Notes: generated by a model from the letters alone, not told the origin. 64,000 bases of DNA from Streptomyces sp. ICBB 8177 (GCF_003144095.1 NZ_NSKH01000018.1:315955-379954), one strand, 5' to 3'. Shown: positions 18,701 through 28,367, counted from the stretch's first letter. Made by a program: numbers and translations.

Positions 18701-19409
18701 TCTTGAGGGTGGCCCGGCGGTAGTCGTCGGTGATCCGGCGGATGGAGGCGGCCTGGGCCTTGGCCCGGCCGAAGACCTTGAGCGTCGGCAGCCCGGCCAC
18801 CACGTCGAGGAAGTGGCCGGACAGCCGGGACAGGAGGCGCCACTGGCGCTTCATGCGAGCGTCGGTGTACCAGCCGATCAGTGCCATGAACACCGGGATC
18901 AGCGGCAGCGTCAGCACGATGATCAGCGCCGATTCCCAGTCGGCGGTGACGATCCTGGCCAGCACGACCACGGGGACGACGACGGCCAGCCCGAGCTGCG
19001 GCAGATAGCGCGCGAAGTAGTCGTCGAGCGCGTCGGTGCCACGCAGAGCGAGGGTGGTCAGCTCGCCGGTGCGCCGTGAGCCGGGCCGGGTGGGGGCGAG
19101 CCGGGTCGCGCGCTCCAGCAGCCCGCGCCGCAGCTGCGACTTGACCGTGGCGCTGGTGCGGTGAGCGGCGAGTTCGGTGAGCCAGCTGACCGTCGCCCGG
19201 CCGGCCGAGACCGCCACGAGCAGGCCGATCGCGGGGAGGAGCCCGCCCAGGCCCTGGTGGTGCTGGAACGCGCCGACGACGACGTGGACCAGCAGCGTCG
19301 CCTGGGCGACGACCAGTCCCGCCCCGGCCAGGCCGAGCGCCACCGTGGCGGCGAGGAAGACGCGGGTGCTCCTGGCGTACCGGAGCAGTCGCGGGTCGAC
19401 GGGTCGCAC
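15708..19409 (-). CDS. cydDC: CydDC fusion: thiol/haem ABC exporter for cytochrome bd assembly
   Basis: A 1233-residue fusion of CydD (about 1-550) and CydC (from about 659). The CydDC exporter moves thiols and is needed to assemble cytochrome bd. CydD half: Walker A GPSGAGKTT, LSAGQRQRLALARAFLA, LLLLDEPTAGLD. CydC half: Walker A GASGAGKTT, MSGGQRQRLALARALLA, VLVLDEPAEHLD. Fusion of the two is normal in Streptomyces. The linker (about 550-650) has pentapeptide-like repeats. GTG 19409 (MRPVDPRLLRYAR) is preferred to GTG 19421, which directly abuts AAGGAG. Last gene of the cyd operon. Confidence 0.95.
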   Translation of the reverse strand: MRPVDPRLLRYARSTRVFLAATVALGLAGAGLVVAQATLLVHVVVGAFQHHQGLGGLLPAIGLLVAVSAGRATVSWLTELAAHRTSATVKSQLRRGLLERATRLAPTRPGSRRTGELTTLALRGTDALDDYFARYLPQLGLAVVVPVVVLARIVTADWESALIIVLTLPLIPVFMALIGWYTDARMKRQWRLLSRLSGHFLDVVAGLPTLKVFGRAKAQAASIRRITDDYRRATLKTLRIAFLSSFALELLSTISVALVAVGIGFRLVDGSLDLSTGLLVLVLAPEAYLPLRQVGAQYHAAAEGLAAADEVFAVLETEPPAAGSLPAPDPRTSPITLERVTVRHEGRTRASLPETSLQVRPGETVALVGPSGAGKTTLLAALLGFARPASGRIRIGSTDLTSLDPDSWRARIAWVPQHPYLFAGSVAENVRLARPDASDDEVRQALRDADALAFVNSLPRGTDTRLGEGGAGLSAGQRQRLALARAFLADRPLLLLDEPTAGLDGETEASVVEAVRRLARGRTVILVVHRPALLAVADRVVRIGEGGFAGAGAGCGGYADAGFARAGFSDAGFAGAAIMDSGEGSGAGAGGAHGVVVGGAEQGFRGREVSARAACGLHELPASDGHESLPSSCAHPERPAAQDVQPCVNRGALGRVRRMARPLRPWFALALLMGALALGSAIGLMATSGWLISRASQQPPVLYLLVATTATRTFGIGRAVFRYAERLISHDAVFRALADLRAAVYRRLERLAPAGLRDTRRGDLLSRLVADVDSLQDYFLRWLLPAATAVLVSVGAIGFDAWMLPSAGAVLAAGLLAAGVVVPLLSSSLSRRTEAGLAPSRGELSTQVVDVLSGTAELTVAGALPERLARAARADAVLTRLAARSSAATALGAGLVSLVTGITVVGSACVGVAAVAAGRLHGVDLAVVVLLPLAAFEAVTGIPLAVQHRQRAGRAAGRVQDVLDAPVPVREPEAPAAPPASPYPLVVRDLTVRHPGGAGPALDGLSLTLTAGRRIAVVGASGAGKTTLAQTLLRFVDRESGTYTLGGVDAAMLDGDDVRRLVGLSAQDAHVFDSSVRENLRLARAGATDDDLRAVLASARLLDWVDSLPDGLDTLVGEHGARMSGGQRQRLALARALLADFPVLVLDEPAEHLDLATADALTADLLRATEGRTTVLITHRLAGLAAPGAVDEIVVLDEGRAVQRGTYDELACVSGPFRRLLERERAAEPLPVG
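17676..17775 (-). repeat. Pentapeptide-like repeat in the CydDC linker
   Basis: The minus-strand codons give consecutive five-residue units such as GCGGY, ADAGF, ARAGF, SDAGF, AGAAI. On DNA level gcgaagcccgc words recur every 15 bases. The centre positions F/Y resemble pentapeptide-repeat proteins, but there are only about six units. Likely a flexible or slippage-grown linker. Confidence 0.65.
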
Positions 19410-19461
19410 GGCTGCCGTCACCTCCTTGGGCTGAGCCCTGTCCGTGGGCGGGGTCGCGCGC

Positions 19462-20469
<1,008 letters not shown>

Positions 20470-20530
20470 GGTGTTACCTCGTTTTCCGAGTCTTGCGGGC
20501 CCTGGCTCGCCGAGCTCCCGGTCCGTCGCG

Positions 20531-22111
20531 TCAGTAGGCGAAGGCGAGCGGCTTGTCCGCCTCGGCGCCGGTGTCGTCGCCGTCACCGCCGGAGGGGCCG
20601 CGCAGCCGGGGGTCGCGGGTCGGCGGTTCCTCGTCGACGACCGGGCCGGCCTTGGCGTACCGGATCATCAGCCGCACCTCGACGAGTGCCAGGACCGCGT
20701 ACAGCACGGTGAAGACGGCGATGGAGGTGATGACCTCGGCCTGGCCGACGCCGGGGGAGACCGCGTCGCGGGTCTTCATCAGCCCGTAGACCACCCAGGG
20801 CTGACGGCCCATCTCGGTGAAGATCCAGCCGAAGGAGTTGGCCAGCAGCGGGAAGCCCATGGTCAGGATGCCGACGCGCCACGACCACTTGGTGAAGAAC
20901 GTCGACATCTCGCGGTTGGGCGTGACCATCAGCCGCGGCACCTCGTCCTCGCCCGTGCGCATCTCAGGCGCGAGCCAGCGCTTGCGGCGGGTCGTCCACA
21001 GCCCGATCGCCCCGGCGGCGAAGGACGTCATGCCGAAGCCGATCATCAGCCGGAATCCCCAGAAGGTGACGAAGATGTTGGGGATGTAGTCCTTGGGTTG
21101 GCCGCCGTACTTGGCCGCCTCCGCCTTGGCGACGTTGTTGATGCCGGGCACGGACTGCGAGAAGTCGTCGTGCGCGAGGAAGGACAGCAGGCCCGGGACC
21201 GACAACTCCACCGAGTTGTGGCCCTTGGCGACGTCGCCGACGGCGAACACCGAGAACGGCGCCGGGGTCTGGGTGTCCCACAGCGCCTCGGCGGACGCCA
21301 TCTTCATGGGCTGCTGCTCGAACATCACCTTGCCGAGGGTGTCGCCGCTGATCGCGGTGCCCAGGCCGGCGATCACGGCGAGGACCAGGCCGGTCCGCAG
21401 CGAGGTGCGCATCGCGCCGGTCTTCTTGCGTTCCCGGGTGTCCGGGGTGCGCCCGGCGGCCTGCGCCCGCTTGGCCCGCCACAGGTGGTACGAGGCGATG
21501 CCGACGACGAAGGCGGCGCCGGTGAGGAAGGAGGCGGTGAGGGTGTGGAAGGCCTGCACCAGCGTGGTGTTCTGGGTCAGCACGGTCCAGATGCTGGTCA
21601 GACGGGCGCGGTGGGTGTGCGGGTCGATGGTGTAGCCGTTGGGGTGCTGCATCCAGGAGTTGGCGGCCAGGATGAAGTACGCCGACAGCAGGGTGCCGAC
21701 CGCCACGATCCAGATGCAGGCGCAGTGGATCCTCTTCGGCAGCCGGTCCCAGCCGAAGATCCACAGCCCGATGAAGGTGGACTCGAAGAAGAAGGCCAGC
21801 AGCGCCTCCATCGCCAGGGGGGCGCCGAAGACGTCGCCGACGAAGCGGGAGTAGGCCGACCAGTTCATGCCGAACTGGAACTCCTGGACGATGCCGGTGA
21901 CCACGCCCATCGCAATGTTGATCAGGAAGAGCTTTCCCCAGAACTTCGTGGCGTGGAAGTACTTCTCCTTGCCCGTGCGCACCCAGGCCGTCTGTAGGCC
22001 GGCGGTGACGGCCGAGAGGCTGATGGTGAGGGGGACGAACAGGAAGTGGTAGACCGTCGTGATGCCGAACTGCCAGCGCGCCAGAGTCTCCGGTGCCAGT
22101 GCGAGGTCCAC
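20531..22111 (-). CDS. cydA: Cytochrome bd ubiquinol/menaquinol oxidase subunit I
   Basis: A 526-residue haem-bearing subunit of cytochrome bd. Predicted haem ligands are visible: His22 in YHFLFVPLT (E. coli His19), the His in FHTLTASFLTGA (His186), and the Met in GFRLMIGFGM (Met393). The Q-loop is short, as in Gram-positive enzymes. GTG 22111 is 6 bases after AAGGAGA; the open frame extends further but without similarity. First gene of cydA-cydB-cydDC, with Rex-type operators 100-190 bp upstream. Confidence 0.97.
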   Translation of the reverse strand: MDLALAPETLARWQFGITTVYHFLFVPLTISLSAVTAGLQTAWVRTGKEKYFHATKFWGKLFLINIAMGVVTGIVQEFQFGMNWSAYSRFVGDVFGAPLAMEALLAFFFESTFIGLWIFGWDRLPKRIHCACIWIVAVGTLLSAYFILAANSWMQHPNGYTIDPHTHRARLTSIWTVLTQNTTLVQAFHTLTASFLTGAAFVVGIASYHLWRAKRAQAAGRTPDTRERKKTGAMRTSLRTGLVLAVIAGLGTAISGDTLGKVMFEQQPMKMASAEALWDTQTPAPFSVFAVGDVAKGHNSVELSVPGLLSFLAHDDFSQSVPGINNVAKAEAAKYGGQPKDYIPNIFVTFWGFRLMIGFGMTSFAAGAIGLWTTRRKRWLAPEMRTGEDEVPRLMVTPNREMSTFFTKWSWRVGILTMGFPLLANSFGWIFTEMGRQPWVVYGLMKTRDAVSPGVGQAEVITSIAVFTVLYAVLALVEVRLMIRYAKAGPVVDEEPPTRDPRLRGPSGGDGDDTGAEADKPLAFAY

Positions 22112-22216
22112 GTCGCGTCTCCTTACCTCGGCGCGGATGGTGCGGGCGTCCCGTCGATCCGTTTCGCGCCGATCCGTCCGCATGTCACGGCCGGATCAAC
22201 AGGACATTGTGCGCGC

Positions 22217-22240
22217 TTGTGAAAGCGTTCACATTCACAA
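22217..22240. promoter_or_regulatory. Rex operator (ROP) upstream of cydA
   Basis: TTGTGAAAGCGTTCACAT (22217-22234) matches the Rex consensus TTGTGAA-n4-TTCACAA at 13 of 14 fixed positions, and a further half-site TTCACAA follows at 22234-22240. Rex senses NADH/NAD and represses cyd in Streptomyces when NAD dominates. The site overlaps a plausible -35 (TGAACG) with CAATGT as -10 on the minus strand. Confidence 0.82.
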
Positions 22241-22281
22241 GCATTATTACCCAGGGCTTGACGCAGGGTGCAGCCGGGGGT

Positions 22282-22299
22282 ACGTGAGCCCGTTCACAT
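22282..22299. promoter_or_regulatory. Second, weaker Rex-type operator
   Basis: ACGTGAGCCCGTTCACAT has a well-kept right half (TTCACAT) and a degenerate left half. It is 65 bp from the first site centre to centre. TAATAAT on the minus strand (22249-22243) could be the -10 of a second upstream cyd promoter. Confidence 0.5.
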
Positions 22300-22345
22300 G
22301 TGTTCGCCGGGCCCCTTTCCGTAACCGTAGGGGCGCGGGAACGGC

Positions 22346-22376
22346 GTAGGGGCGCGCCGGATTGGCGCGCCCCTAC
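22346..22376 (-). terminator. Hairpin terminator after the aminotransferase gene
   Basis: Perfect 13-bp stem gtaggggcgcgcc with its complement and a 5-base loop. It lies downstream of the leftward aminotransferase gene and upstream of the cyd promoters, insulating them. Confidence 0.75.
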
Positions 22377-22463
22377 GTGCTGAATACGACACTTCGTCGC
22401 TGGCCGACGGCGCGGTCGGCAGTCGTGTCCGCTGAGCGGTGTCCCGCGTTACGCGGTCGCCTT

Positions 22464-22512
22464 CGTCACGACTTCTCGCGGTACGCAGTCGTCACGACTT
22501 CTCGCGGTACGC
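22464..22512. repeat. 23-bp tandem duplication over the aminotransferase stop codon
   Basis: Bases 22490-22512, which include the last codons and stop of the aminotransferase gene, recur exactly at 22464-22486 (26-bp period). The downstream copy again reads AYREKS-stop on the minus strand but is not translated. Confidence 0.85.
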
Positions 22513-23589
22513 GGCCGCCGCGGTCAGGAAGATGTCGTTCGCCTCGGTCTCCCCGATCGTGACCCGCACGCCCTCACCGGCGAACGGCCGCACCACGACC
22601 CCCGCCTTCTCGCAGAAAGCGGCGAAGTCGGTGGTCTCGTCGCCCAGCCTCAGCCAGACGAAGTTGGCCTGCGTCTCCGGCACCTTCCAGCCCTGCGAGG
22701 TCAGTCCCGCGACCACCCGCGTGCGCTCCGCCACCAGCGCGTCCACCCGCTCCAGCAGCGCCTCCTCCGAACGCAGCGAGGCGACGGCGGCGTCTTGCGC
22801 CAGCTGGCTCACGCCGAACGGCACCGCCGTCTTGCGCAGCGCGGCGGCGACCGGTTCGTGCGCGACCGCGAAGCCGACCCGCAGGCCCGCCAGGCCGTAC
22901 GCCTTGGAGAAGGTGCGCAGCACGCAGACGTTCGGCCGGTCCCGGTACAGCTCGATGCCGTCCGGCACCTCGGCGTCCCGGATGAACTCGCGGTACGCCT
23001 CGTCCAGGACGACCAGCACGTCGGACGGCACGCGGTCGAGGAACCGTTCCAGCTCCGCGCGGCGCACCACGGTGCCGGTCGGGTTGTTCGGGTTGCAGAC
23101 GAAGATCAGCCGGGTGCGGTCGGTGATCGCGGCGGCCATCGCGTCCAGGTCGTGCGTCTCGTCGGCGTCCAGCGGCACCTGTACGGACGTCGCGCCGGAG
23201 ATCTGCGTGATGATCGGATACGCCTCGAAGGAGCGCCAGGGGTAGATCACCTCGTCGCCCGGGCCGGCGGTCGCCTGGAGCAGCTGCTGCGCCACGCCGA
23301 CCGAGCCGGTACCGGTCGCCACGTGCGACTCCGGCACGTCGAAGCGCTTGGCCAGTTCGGCGGTCAGGCCCGAGCAGGCCAGGTCCGGGTAGCGGTGGAA
23401 GGTGCCGGCCGCGGTCACCGCCGCCTCCAGCACGCCGGGCAGCGGCGGATAGGGGTTCTCGTTGGAGGACAGCTTGTACGCGGGCTCGCCGGTGGCGGAG
23501 ACCGCGGGCCTGCCCGGCTTGTACAGCGGTACGCCGTCCAGCACGGCGCGCAGCCGGGGGGCGCCCGGTCGTTTCGTCGAATCCGTCAC
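22492..23589 (-). CDS. hisC: Histidinol-phosphate / aromatic aminotransferase
   Basis: A 365-residue fold-type I PLP aminotransferase. Lys229 in [16 protein letters not shown] should bind [11 protein letters not shown] (165-172) and DEAY (196-199) are further family marks, and LSSNENPY near residue 40 binds substrate. HisC and aromatic aminotransferases share these, so the physiological substrate is uncertain; streptomycetes usually have another hisC in the his operon. GTG start with AGGAGG 7 bases upstream. Divergent from the LacI-type gene. Its 3' end is duplicated. Confidence 0.88.
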   Translation of the reverse strand: MTDSTKRPGAPRLRAVLDGVPLYKPGRPAVSATGEPAYKLSSNENPYPPLPGVLEAAVTAAGTFHRYPDLACSGLTAELAKRFDVPESHVATGTGSVGVAQQLLQATAGPGDEVIYPWRSFEAYPIITQISGATSVQVPLDADETHDLDAMAAAITDRTRLIFVCNPNNPTGTVVRRAELERFLDRVPSDVLVVLDEAYREFIRDAEVPDGIELYRDRPNVCVLRTFSKAYGLAGLRVGFAVAHEPVAAALRKTAVPFGVSQLAQDAAVASLRSEEALLERVDALVAERTRVVAGLTSQGWKVPETQANFVWLRLGDETTDFAAFCEKAGVVVRPFAGEGVRVTIGETEANDIFLTAAAAYREKS

Positions 23590-24118
23590 CGTAGGTCCTC
23601 CTTGACCCTTTCAGTGGAGCACACCCCGCACGGTGGGCGGGAGTCCCCGTCCGCGCCGCCGGAGCACGCTCGCGACACCCGTCCCGGCCGCCTCGCGGGG
23701 CGTACCGGGGCCGACGCATCACGCAGGCGATTCCGCGTGAGGCGACCTCGTCCCGTATACCGCGAACCACCGCGCGGGCGCCGTGACGGGGCACACGCCG
23801 CCCGACCGTTCGGACGCGTACGCCTGGTCACACCTTATGAGGGGGCGCACGCCCAGCGGGAGGGGTTACTTCGCGCGGTGTGCGCCGGTGGCGTGCGCCC
23901 TGGCGCGCATCCCTCGTACAGGTGAGGTGCGCGAGGTCCACAATCTGGACCACACGGCGACTCGACCGGATGCTGAGGCTCACGAGGCCTGCATAAGGGT
24001 GCTGTTCGCCTGGGTTTGCAAGGGGAACACCCGCCTTCCGGCATGCAGAAACGTCACAGCTCACCGCCATACGAAGGCCCATGTCACCGGACCACCCGAG
24101 CCCTACTATCGGCCTGCC
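23590..24118. other. Divergent promoter region, hisC-like / LacI-type
   Basis: A 529-bp gap. It holds both promoters, including TACTAT at 24104-24109 in front of the LacI-type ATG, and ggtcc-acaatct-ggacc near 23936. Frames across it have no ribosome-binding site or recognisable product. I see no tRNA or integration site. Confidence 0.45.
24104..24109 (+). promoter_or_regulatory. -10 box of the LacI-type gene
   Basis: TACTAT, 9 bases before ATG 24119 with no Shine-Dalgarno, suggesting a leaderless or nearly leaderless transcript. Confidence 0.45.
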
Positions 24119-25219
24119 ATGACAGCAGCAGGTAACCACCAGGCGAGCCGGTCCACCGGACGCCGTCTGGAGCGGGCAGGGATCCGGGACGTGGCCGCCG
24201 CGGCCGGGGTCTCGATCACGACTGTCTCCGACGCACTCAACGGCAAGGGGAGGCTCCCCGACGCCACCCGGCGCCATGTCCGCGAGGTCGCCAACCGGCT
24301 GGGCTACCGCCCCTCCGCGGCGGCCCGCACTCTGCGCACGGGCCGGTCAGGGCTGATCGGCCTGACGGTGACCACGTACGGGGAAGAACCTTTCACCTTC
24401 ACGGAGTTCGCCTACTTCGCCGAGATGGCCAGGGCCGCCACCTCCGCGGCGCTGGCCCGCGGCTACGCGCTGGTCATCCTGCCCGCCTCGTCCCGCCACG
24501 ACGTATGGAGCAACGTGGCGCTGGACGGCACCGTGGTCATCGACCCCTCCGACCACGACCCGGTCGTCGCCGACCTGGTGCGGCAGGGCATCCCGGTGGT
24601 CAGCGACGGCCGCCCGGCGGGCAACCTGCCGGTGCACGCCTGGGTCGACAACGACCACGAGCAGGCCGTCATCGGCATCCTCGACCACCTCGCCGCGGCC
24701 GGCGCCCGCCGCATCGGCCTGCTCACCGGCACCAGCACCGACACGTACACCCGGCTGTCCACCAGCGCCTACCTCACGTGGTGCGAACGCGTCGGCCAGG
24801 AACCGGTGTACGAGGCCTACCCGGCGCACGACCCGTGCGCGGGCGCGGTCGCCGCCGACCGGCTGCTGGCCAGGCCGGACCGCCCGGACGCGGTCTACGG
24901 GCTGTTCGACCCCAACGGCACCGACCTGCTCGCCGCCGCCCGGCGCTACGGCCTGCGCGTCCCGGACGACCTGCTGCTGGTCTGCTGCAGCGAACGTGCG
25001 GCGTACGCCACGACCGAGCCGCCCATCAGCACCCTGTCGCTGAAGCCGGGACGGATCGGCACGGCCGTCGTGCAGCTGCTGATCGACGCGATCGAGGGGG
25101 TCGGACCGGGCCAGCCGGTCTCCCAGGTGATGCCCACCGACCTGATCGTGCGGGCCTCGTCGCAACGGCGCCCGCCCCGCACGACGGTGAGCCCGCCACG
25201 GACGCCGGAGGAGGACTGA
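24119..25219 (+). CDS. LacI-family transcriptional regulator
   Basis: A 366-residue LacI/GalR regulator. The N-terminal helix-turn-helix reads IRDVAAAAGVSITTVSDALN and the hinge helix LGYRPSAAARTLRTGRS. The C-terminal sugar-binding-like domain includes DNDHEQAVIGILDHL and GTSTDTYTR. No sugar operon lies next to it, so its targets and ligand are unknown. The frame is open upstream, but helix-turn-helix position and the TACTAT box favour ATG 24119. Confidence 0.92.
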   Translation: MTAAGNHQASRSTGRRLERAGIRDVAAAAGVSITTVSDALNGKGRLPDATRRHVREVANRLGYRPSAAARTLRTGRSGLIGLTVTTYGEEPFTFTEFAYFAEMARAATSAALARGYALVILPASSRHDVWSNVALDGTVVIDPSDHDPVVADLVRQGIPVVSDGRPAGNLPVHAWVDNDHEQAVIGILDHLAAAGARRIGLLTGTSTDTYTRLSTSAYLTWCERVGQEPVYEAYPAHDPCAGAVAADRLLARPDRPDAVYGLFDPNGTDLLAAARRYGLRVPDDLLLVCCSERAAYATTEPPISTLSLKPGRIGTAVVQLLIDAIEGVGPGQPVSQVMPTDLIVRASSQRRPPRTTVSPPRTPEED

Positions 25220-25397
25220 CCGCGGGGCTCCCGAACGCCGGGGCATCACCGGACGCGGCCGCGGAGGCCGCGCCGGTGCACGGATCGTGGGGAGGCGACC
25301 ATGAAACGGCGACAATTTCGCGGAGATTGACGGAGATTTGTCTGTCGCGCCCCAATTGGCAGGCGGCAGGTGCGTCGCAAGGCGGGAGTGTCATTCC

Positions 25398-25403
25398 TAT
25401 GAT
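25398..25403 (+). promoter_or_regulatory. Likely -10 box of the phosphatase gene
   Basis: TATGAT in the least GC-rich part of the 267-bp gap upstream of the phosphatase. No good -35 at 16-18 bases. Predicted leader about 75 nt. Confidence 0.35.
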
Positions 25404-25486
25404 GGGCGGATGACACCGCGGGACGCGTCGGCGCAGGCCGCGCCGGGCGTGACTCGGTGGACGGCGGCGCGATGGTGGAGGGGTCG

Positions 25487-26818
25487 ATGACTCAGGGGGC
25501 CGGTCAGGGACCCGTAACGCCGGTGACGGGTGCGTCCGTGAGCTGGCGGCCCCCCGAGCGCTCCCTGCGCGACCAGCCGCTTGCCGACCAGCAGCCGGGC
25601 CACGACGACACTCTCGTCGACCACCGTGCGGTCACGCCGCCCGAGCCTCACGCGGTCACGCCGCCCGGCCCTCACACGGTCACGCCGCCCGAGCACGCCG
25701 CCCCCGAACACTCCTTCACGGGCGGAGTCCACCAGGTCCCGCAGACTCCGCAGGCCGCCGTCCCGCTCCCGCACCCCGACGGCCCGGCCGCGGACGCGGG
25801 GGCCGTGGCCCCGCCCGCGCCCCCGGTCGGGCAACCGCCGGCGCAGCCGCCCGCGCAGCCCGCACCGCCCGTCGTGCCCCCGGCCGCTCCGCCCGCCGTG
25901 GAGTACACCCCGACCGCGCACGACCTCCCGATACTGCGGCGTCCCGTCGACCAGCCCACCGTGCGCCTCGGCACCATGGGCGATCCGGAGGACGGCCCGC
26001 ACGGGCCGCTCTACGTGGTCGGCGACGTCCACGGCTACCTCGACGAACTACGCGCCGCCCTGCACGCCGAGGGCCTGGTCGACGCCGAGGGCCACTGGTC
26101 CGCGGGCACGGCCCGGCTGTGGTTCCTGGGCGACTTCACCGACCGCGGGCCCGACGGCATCGGTGTCATCGACCTGGTGATGCAGCTCTCCGCGGAGGCC
26201 GCGGCGGCCGGCGGCTACACCAAGGCGCTGATGGGCAATCACGAACTGCTGCTGATCGGTGCGAAGCGGTTCGGCGACACCCCCGTCAACTCGGTGGCCG
26301 GAACCGCCTCCTTCCTCGCCGCCTGGCGGCTCAACGGCGGTCAGCCCAGCGACATGGAACGCCTCCAGGACCACCACCTGGCCTGGATGTCCCGCCTGGA
26401 CGCGGTCGCCCTGGAGGACGGCCACCTGCTGCTGCACTCCGACACGACCGCGTACCTGGAGTACGGCACCAGCATCGACGCCGTCAACGACGCGGTGACC
26501 GGCATCCTGCAACGGGGTGACGCCGACGAGTGCTGGGAGCTGTTCCGCAAGTTCACCAAGCGCTTCGCCTTCCGCGGCGACTCCGGGACGTCCGCGGTGC
26601 GCGACCTGCTCGACGCGTACGGCGGCGGGCGGGTCGTGCACGGTCACAGCCCGATCCCGTACCTGCTGGGTGAGGTGGGCGCGGAGGACGACGGCGAGGA
26701 GCTGGCGCACGTCGTCGAGGGTCCGCACGTGTACGCCGACGAGCTGGCCGTCGCGATGGACGGCGGCGTCACGATGGACGGCAAGCTGCTGGTGGCGCAA
26801 CTCCCGCTGCGGGAATAG
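25487..26818 (+). CDS. PPP-type metallophosphatase with Pro-rich N-terminus
   Basis: A 443-residue protein. The first 160 residues are low-complexity, rich in Pro, Ala and His, and contain three octapeptide repeats starting VTPP at 25631-25699. The rest is a calcineurin-like (PPP) phosphatase domain: GDVHGYLDE, GDFTDRGPDG, MGNHELLLIG and VHGHSP supply the two-metal centre. It may dephosphorylate Ser/Thr proteins or a nucleotide; substrate unknown. ATG 25487 follows GGAGG by 5 bases, in preference to ATG 25472 and GTG 25457. Confidence 0.9.
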   Translation: MTQGAGQGPVTPVTGASVSWRPPERSLRDQPLADQQPGHDDTLVDHRAVTPPEPHAVTPPGPHTVTPPEHAAPEHSFTGGVHQVPQTPQAAVPLPHPDGPAADAGAVAPPAPPVGQPPAQPPAQPAPPVVPPAAPPAVEYTPTAHDLPILRRPVDQPTVRLGTMGDPEDGPHGPLYVVGDVHGYLDELRAALHAEGLVDAEGHWSAGTARLWFLGDFTDRGPDGIGVIDLVMQLSAEAAAAGGYTKALMGNHELLLIGAKRFGDTPVNSVAGTASFLAAWRLNGGQPSDMERLQDHHLAWMSRLDAVALEDGHLLLHSDTTAYLEYGTSIDAVNDAVTGILQRGDADECWELFRKFTKRFAFRGDSGTSAVRDLLDAYGGGRVVHGHSPIPYLLGEVGAEDDGEELAHVVEGPHVYADELAVAMDGGVTMDGKLLVAQLPLRE

Positions 26819-26904
26819 CAGTTCGCTACTGGGTCGGGCGTGCGGTTCCGGACGGAACCGGGCGCTCACCCCGCCCCCGGCACGGTCAATTTCCGGAAAC
26901 ACTC

Positions 26905-26934
26905 TGTCACCGTGTCAGTCCCGCGCTCTACCAT
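26905..26934 (+). promoter_or_regulatory. Promoter of the two-helix membrane protein
   Basis: TGTCAC (26905-26910), 18-base spacer, TACCAT (26929-26934), about 95 bases before the start. Confidence 0.45.
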
Positions 26935-27028
26935 CGGGTTATCCGTCACAGGCTCGCCTCCGCTTCCGACCGGCCGCCCCGGGAACAGGACGGACTCGGG
27001 CTGGTCGGAGGGAACGGAGCATCGGGGG

Positions 27029-28096
27029 ATGTACATGGACAGCGCTCCGCACCTGCTGACCGAGGACCGCCCGGAGTTCGAGCGCGTCCTCGACCAGGCG
27101 CTGCGGGCCGCGGCCGAGGAGTCGACGGCCCGCGGAAGCAGGCTCAACGCCGAGCAGTTGCGCACCATGGCGCTCAGTGCGGTCGCCGCGATATCCGCCT
27201 GCGCCGCCCCGGAGTACGACGCCTACCAGCACGCCCGCGAACGCCTGGGCGTCCCGTCGTCAACCGCCGCGTCCGCAAACGCGTCGTACGGCGACGGGAC
27301 GGACGCCGGGGGGCGGGGGTCGGAGGGTCCGGCTGCCTTGGCCGGTTCGTCGAGGTCGCCGGGCTGGGCGGGACGCGGTGGCGGCAGGCGGGCGGACCCG
27401 ACTCGCCGGACGGACGGCGCTCATCGGCCGGACGACGCGACGGCGGGCGGTGGGTTCGGGGACGCCATGTCGGGCGCCGGGCTCTTCGCCGTGGTGGCCG
27501 TGCTGACACCGATCCTGGCCGGGACCGCCGCGATCATCTTCCTGATCGTCGGCTACGTGCTGGCCGCGATGAGCCCGCAGCCCGCGATCGCGGCGCCGCT
27601 GCGCACGGCGGGCTGGCTCTTCCTGGCGATCGCGGGGGCGGGGATCCTGTTCGGCATGGTGGGCCTGGTGCTGACCGCGCTGCGCGACGGTTCCGCCGCG
27701 ATCCACGCCGAGCACGAGGGCGAGCCCGCGGAGGTCACCGCCGCCCGTGAGGTGTGGCTGACGGCACTCAGGGAGCGGGGTGTGCTGCCGTTCCTGCGCG
27801 AGGCGATGGAGTCCGGCGCGGGAACGGATTCCGGTTCCTCGCCGGGTTCCGCTGCCGGGCCGGGGTCCGGTGCGGCGCCCGTCGAGCCGTTCTCCTACGA
27901 CGGGGATGCGGCGGGTGGGCGGCGCCGGGGCGGGCCACGGCCGCCGAGCACCCTCGGCTACTCCCGGCCCGGCTTCTCCAGTCCCGGTGGCGAGCACGAC
28001 GACTCCGGGCGACCGCGCTTCTCCAGCCCGGACTTCAGCAGTCCCGACTTCTCCAGCCCGGACTTCGGCGGTTCCGAGCAGGGCCGCGACGCCTGA
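27029..28096 (+). CDS. Two-helix membrane protein with Ser/Pro-rich tail, unknown function
   Basis: A 355-residue protein I do not recognise. An N-terminal helical part (DRPEFERVLDQALRAAAEES) is followed by a Gly/Arg-rich linker, two transmembrane segments (about 150-210), a conserved-looking cytoplasmic part (EVTAAREVWLTALRERGVLP) and a disordered tail ending in three near-repeats of FSSPD. ATG 27029 or ATG 27035 may start it; GGGGG (27024-27028) is better spaced for 27035. The Ser/Pro tail could be a phosphorylation target, which is notable next to a PPP phosphatase (inference). Confidence 0.75.
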   Translation: MYMDSAPHLLTEDRPEFERVLDQALRAAAEESTARGSRLNAEQLRTMALSAVAAISACAAPEYDAYQHARERLGVPSSTAASANASYGDGTDAGGRGSEGPAALAGSSRSPGWAGRGGGRRADPTRRTDGAHRPDDATAGGGFGDAMSGAGLFAVVAVLTPILAGTAAIIFLIVGYVLAAMSPQPAIAAPLRTAGWLFLAIAGAGILFGMVGLVLTALRDGSAAIHAEHEGEPAEVTAAREVWLTALRERGVLPFLREAMESGAGTDSGSSPGSAAGPGSGAAPVEPFSYDGDAAGGRRRGGPRPPSTLGYSRPGFSSPGGEHDDSGRPRFSSPDFSSPDFSSPDFGGSEQGRDA

Positions 28097-28197
28097 GCCG
28101 TTCCCCGCGACCCGCGTGCCGAGGCACTGCCGCGAACTGACCGAAACAGTCCGGAAGAGGACCGCTACCCGAACGGACGAGCACATAGAGCGACAAG

Positions 28198-28226
28198 TTG
28201 CGCACGCTATGTGGCGCTCTTAGCGT
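28198..28226 (+). promoter_or_regulatory. Vegetative-type promoter of the SH3 protein gene
   Basis: TTGCGC (28198-28203), 17-base spacer, TAGCGT (28221-28226), close to the HrdB consensus. The leader would be about 135 nt. Confidence 0.65.
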
Positions 28227-28367
28227 CAGTGATGCGAACCGGGGGACGACCTGTAACGGGTCGTCACAACGGGCCGTAACGAGCGCTGCCACCGGGCGAC
28301 GAAGCCCGGCACGCACCGCACTCCACACCGGGCCCCTCCAGGGCCTTCCCTCCACAGGAGTGAGCAG

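Noticed and set aside
23590..24118. Integrated element remnant between the aminotransferase and LacI-type genes
   Set aside because: I recalled an element in this area in S. coelicolor, but no tRNA, att repeat or integrase is visible here.
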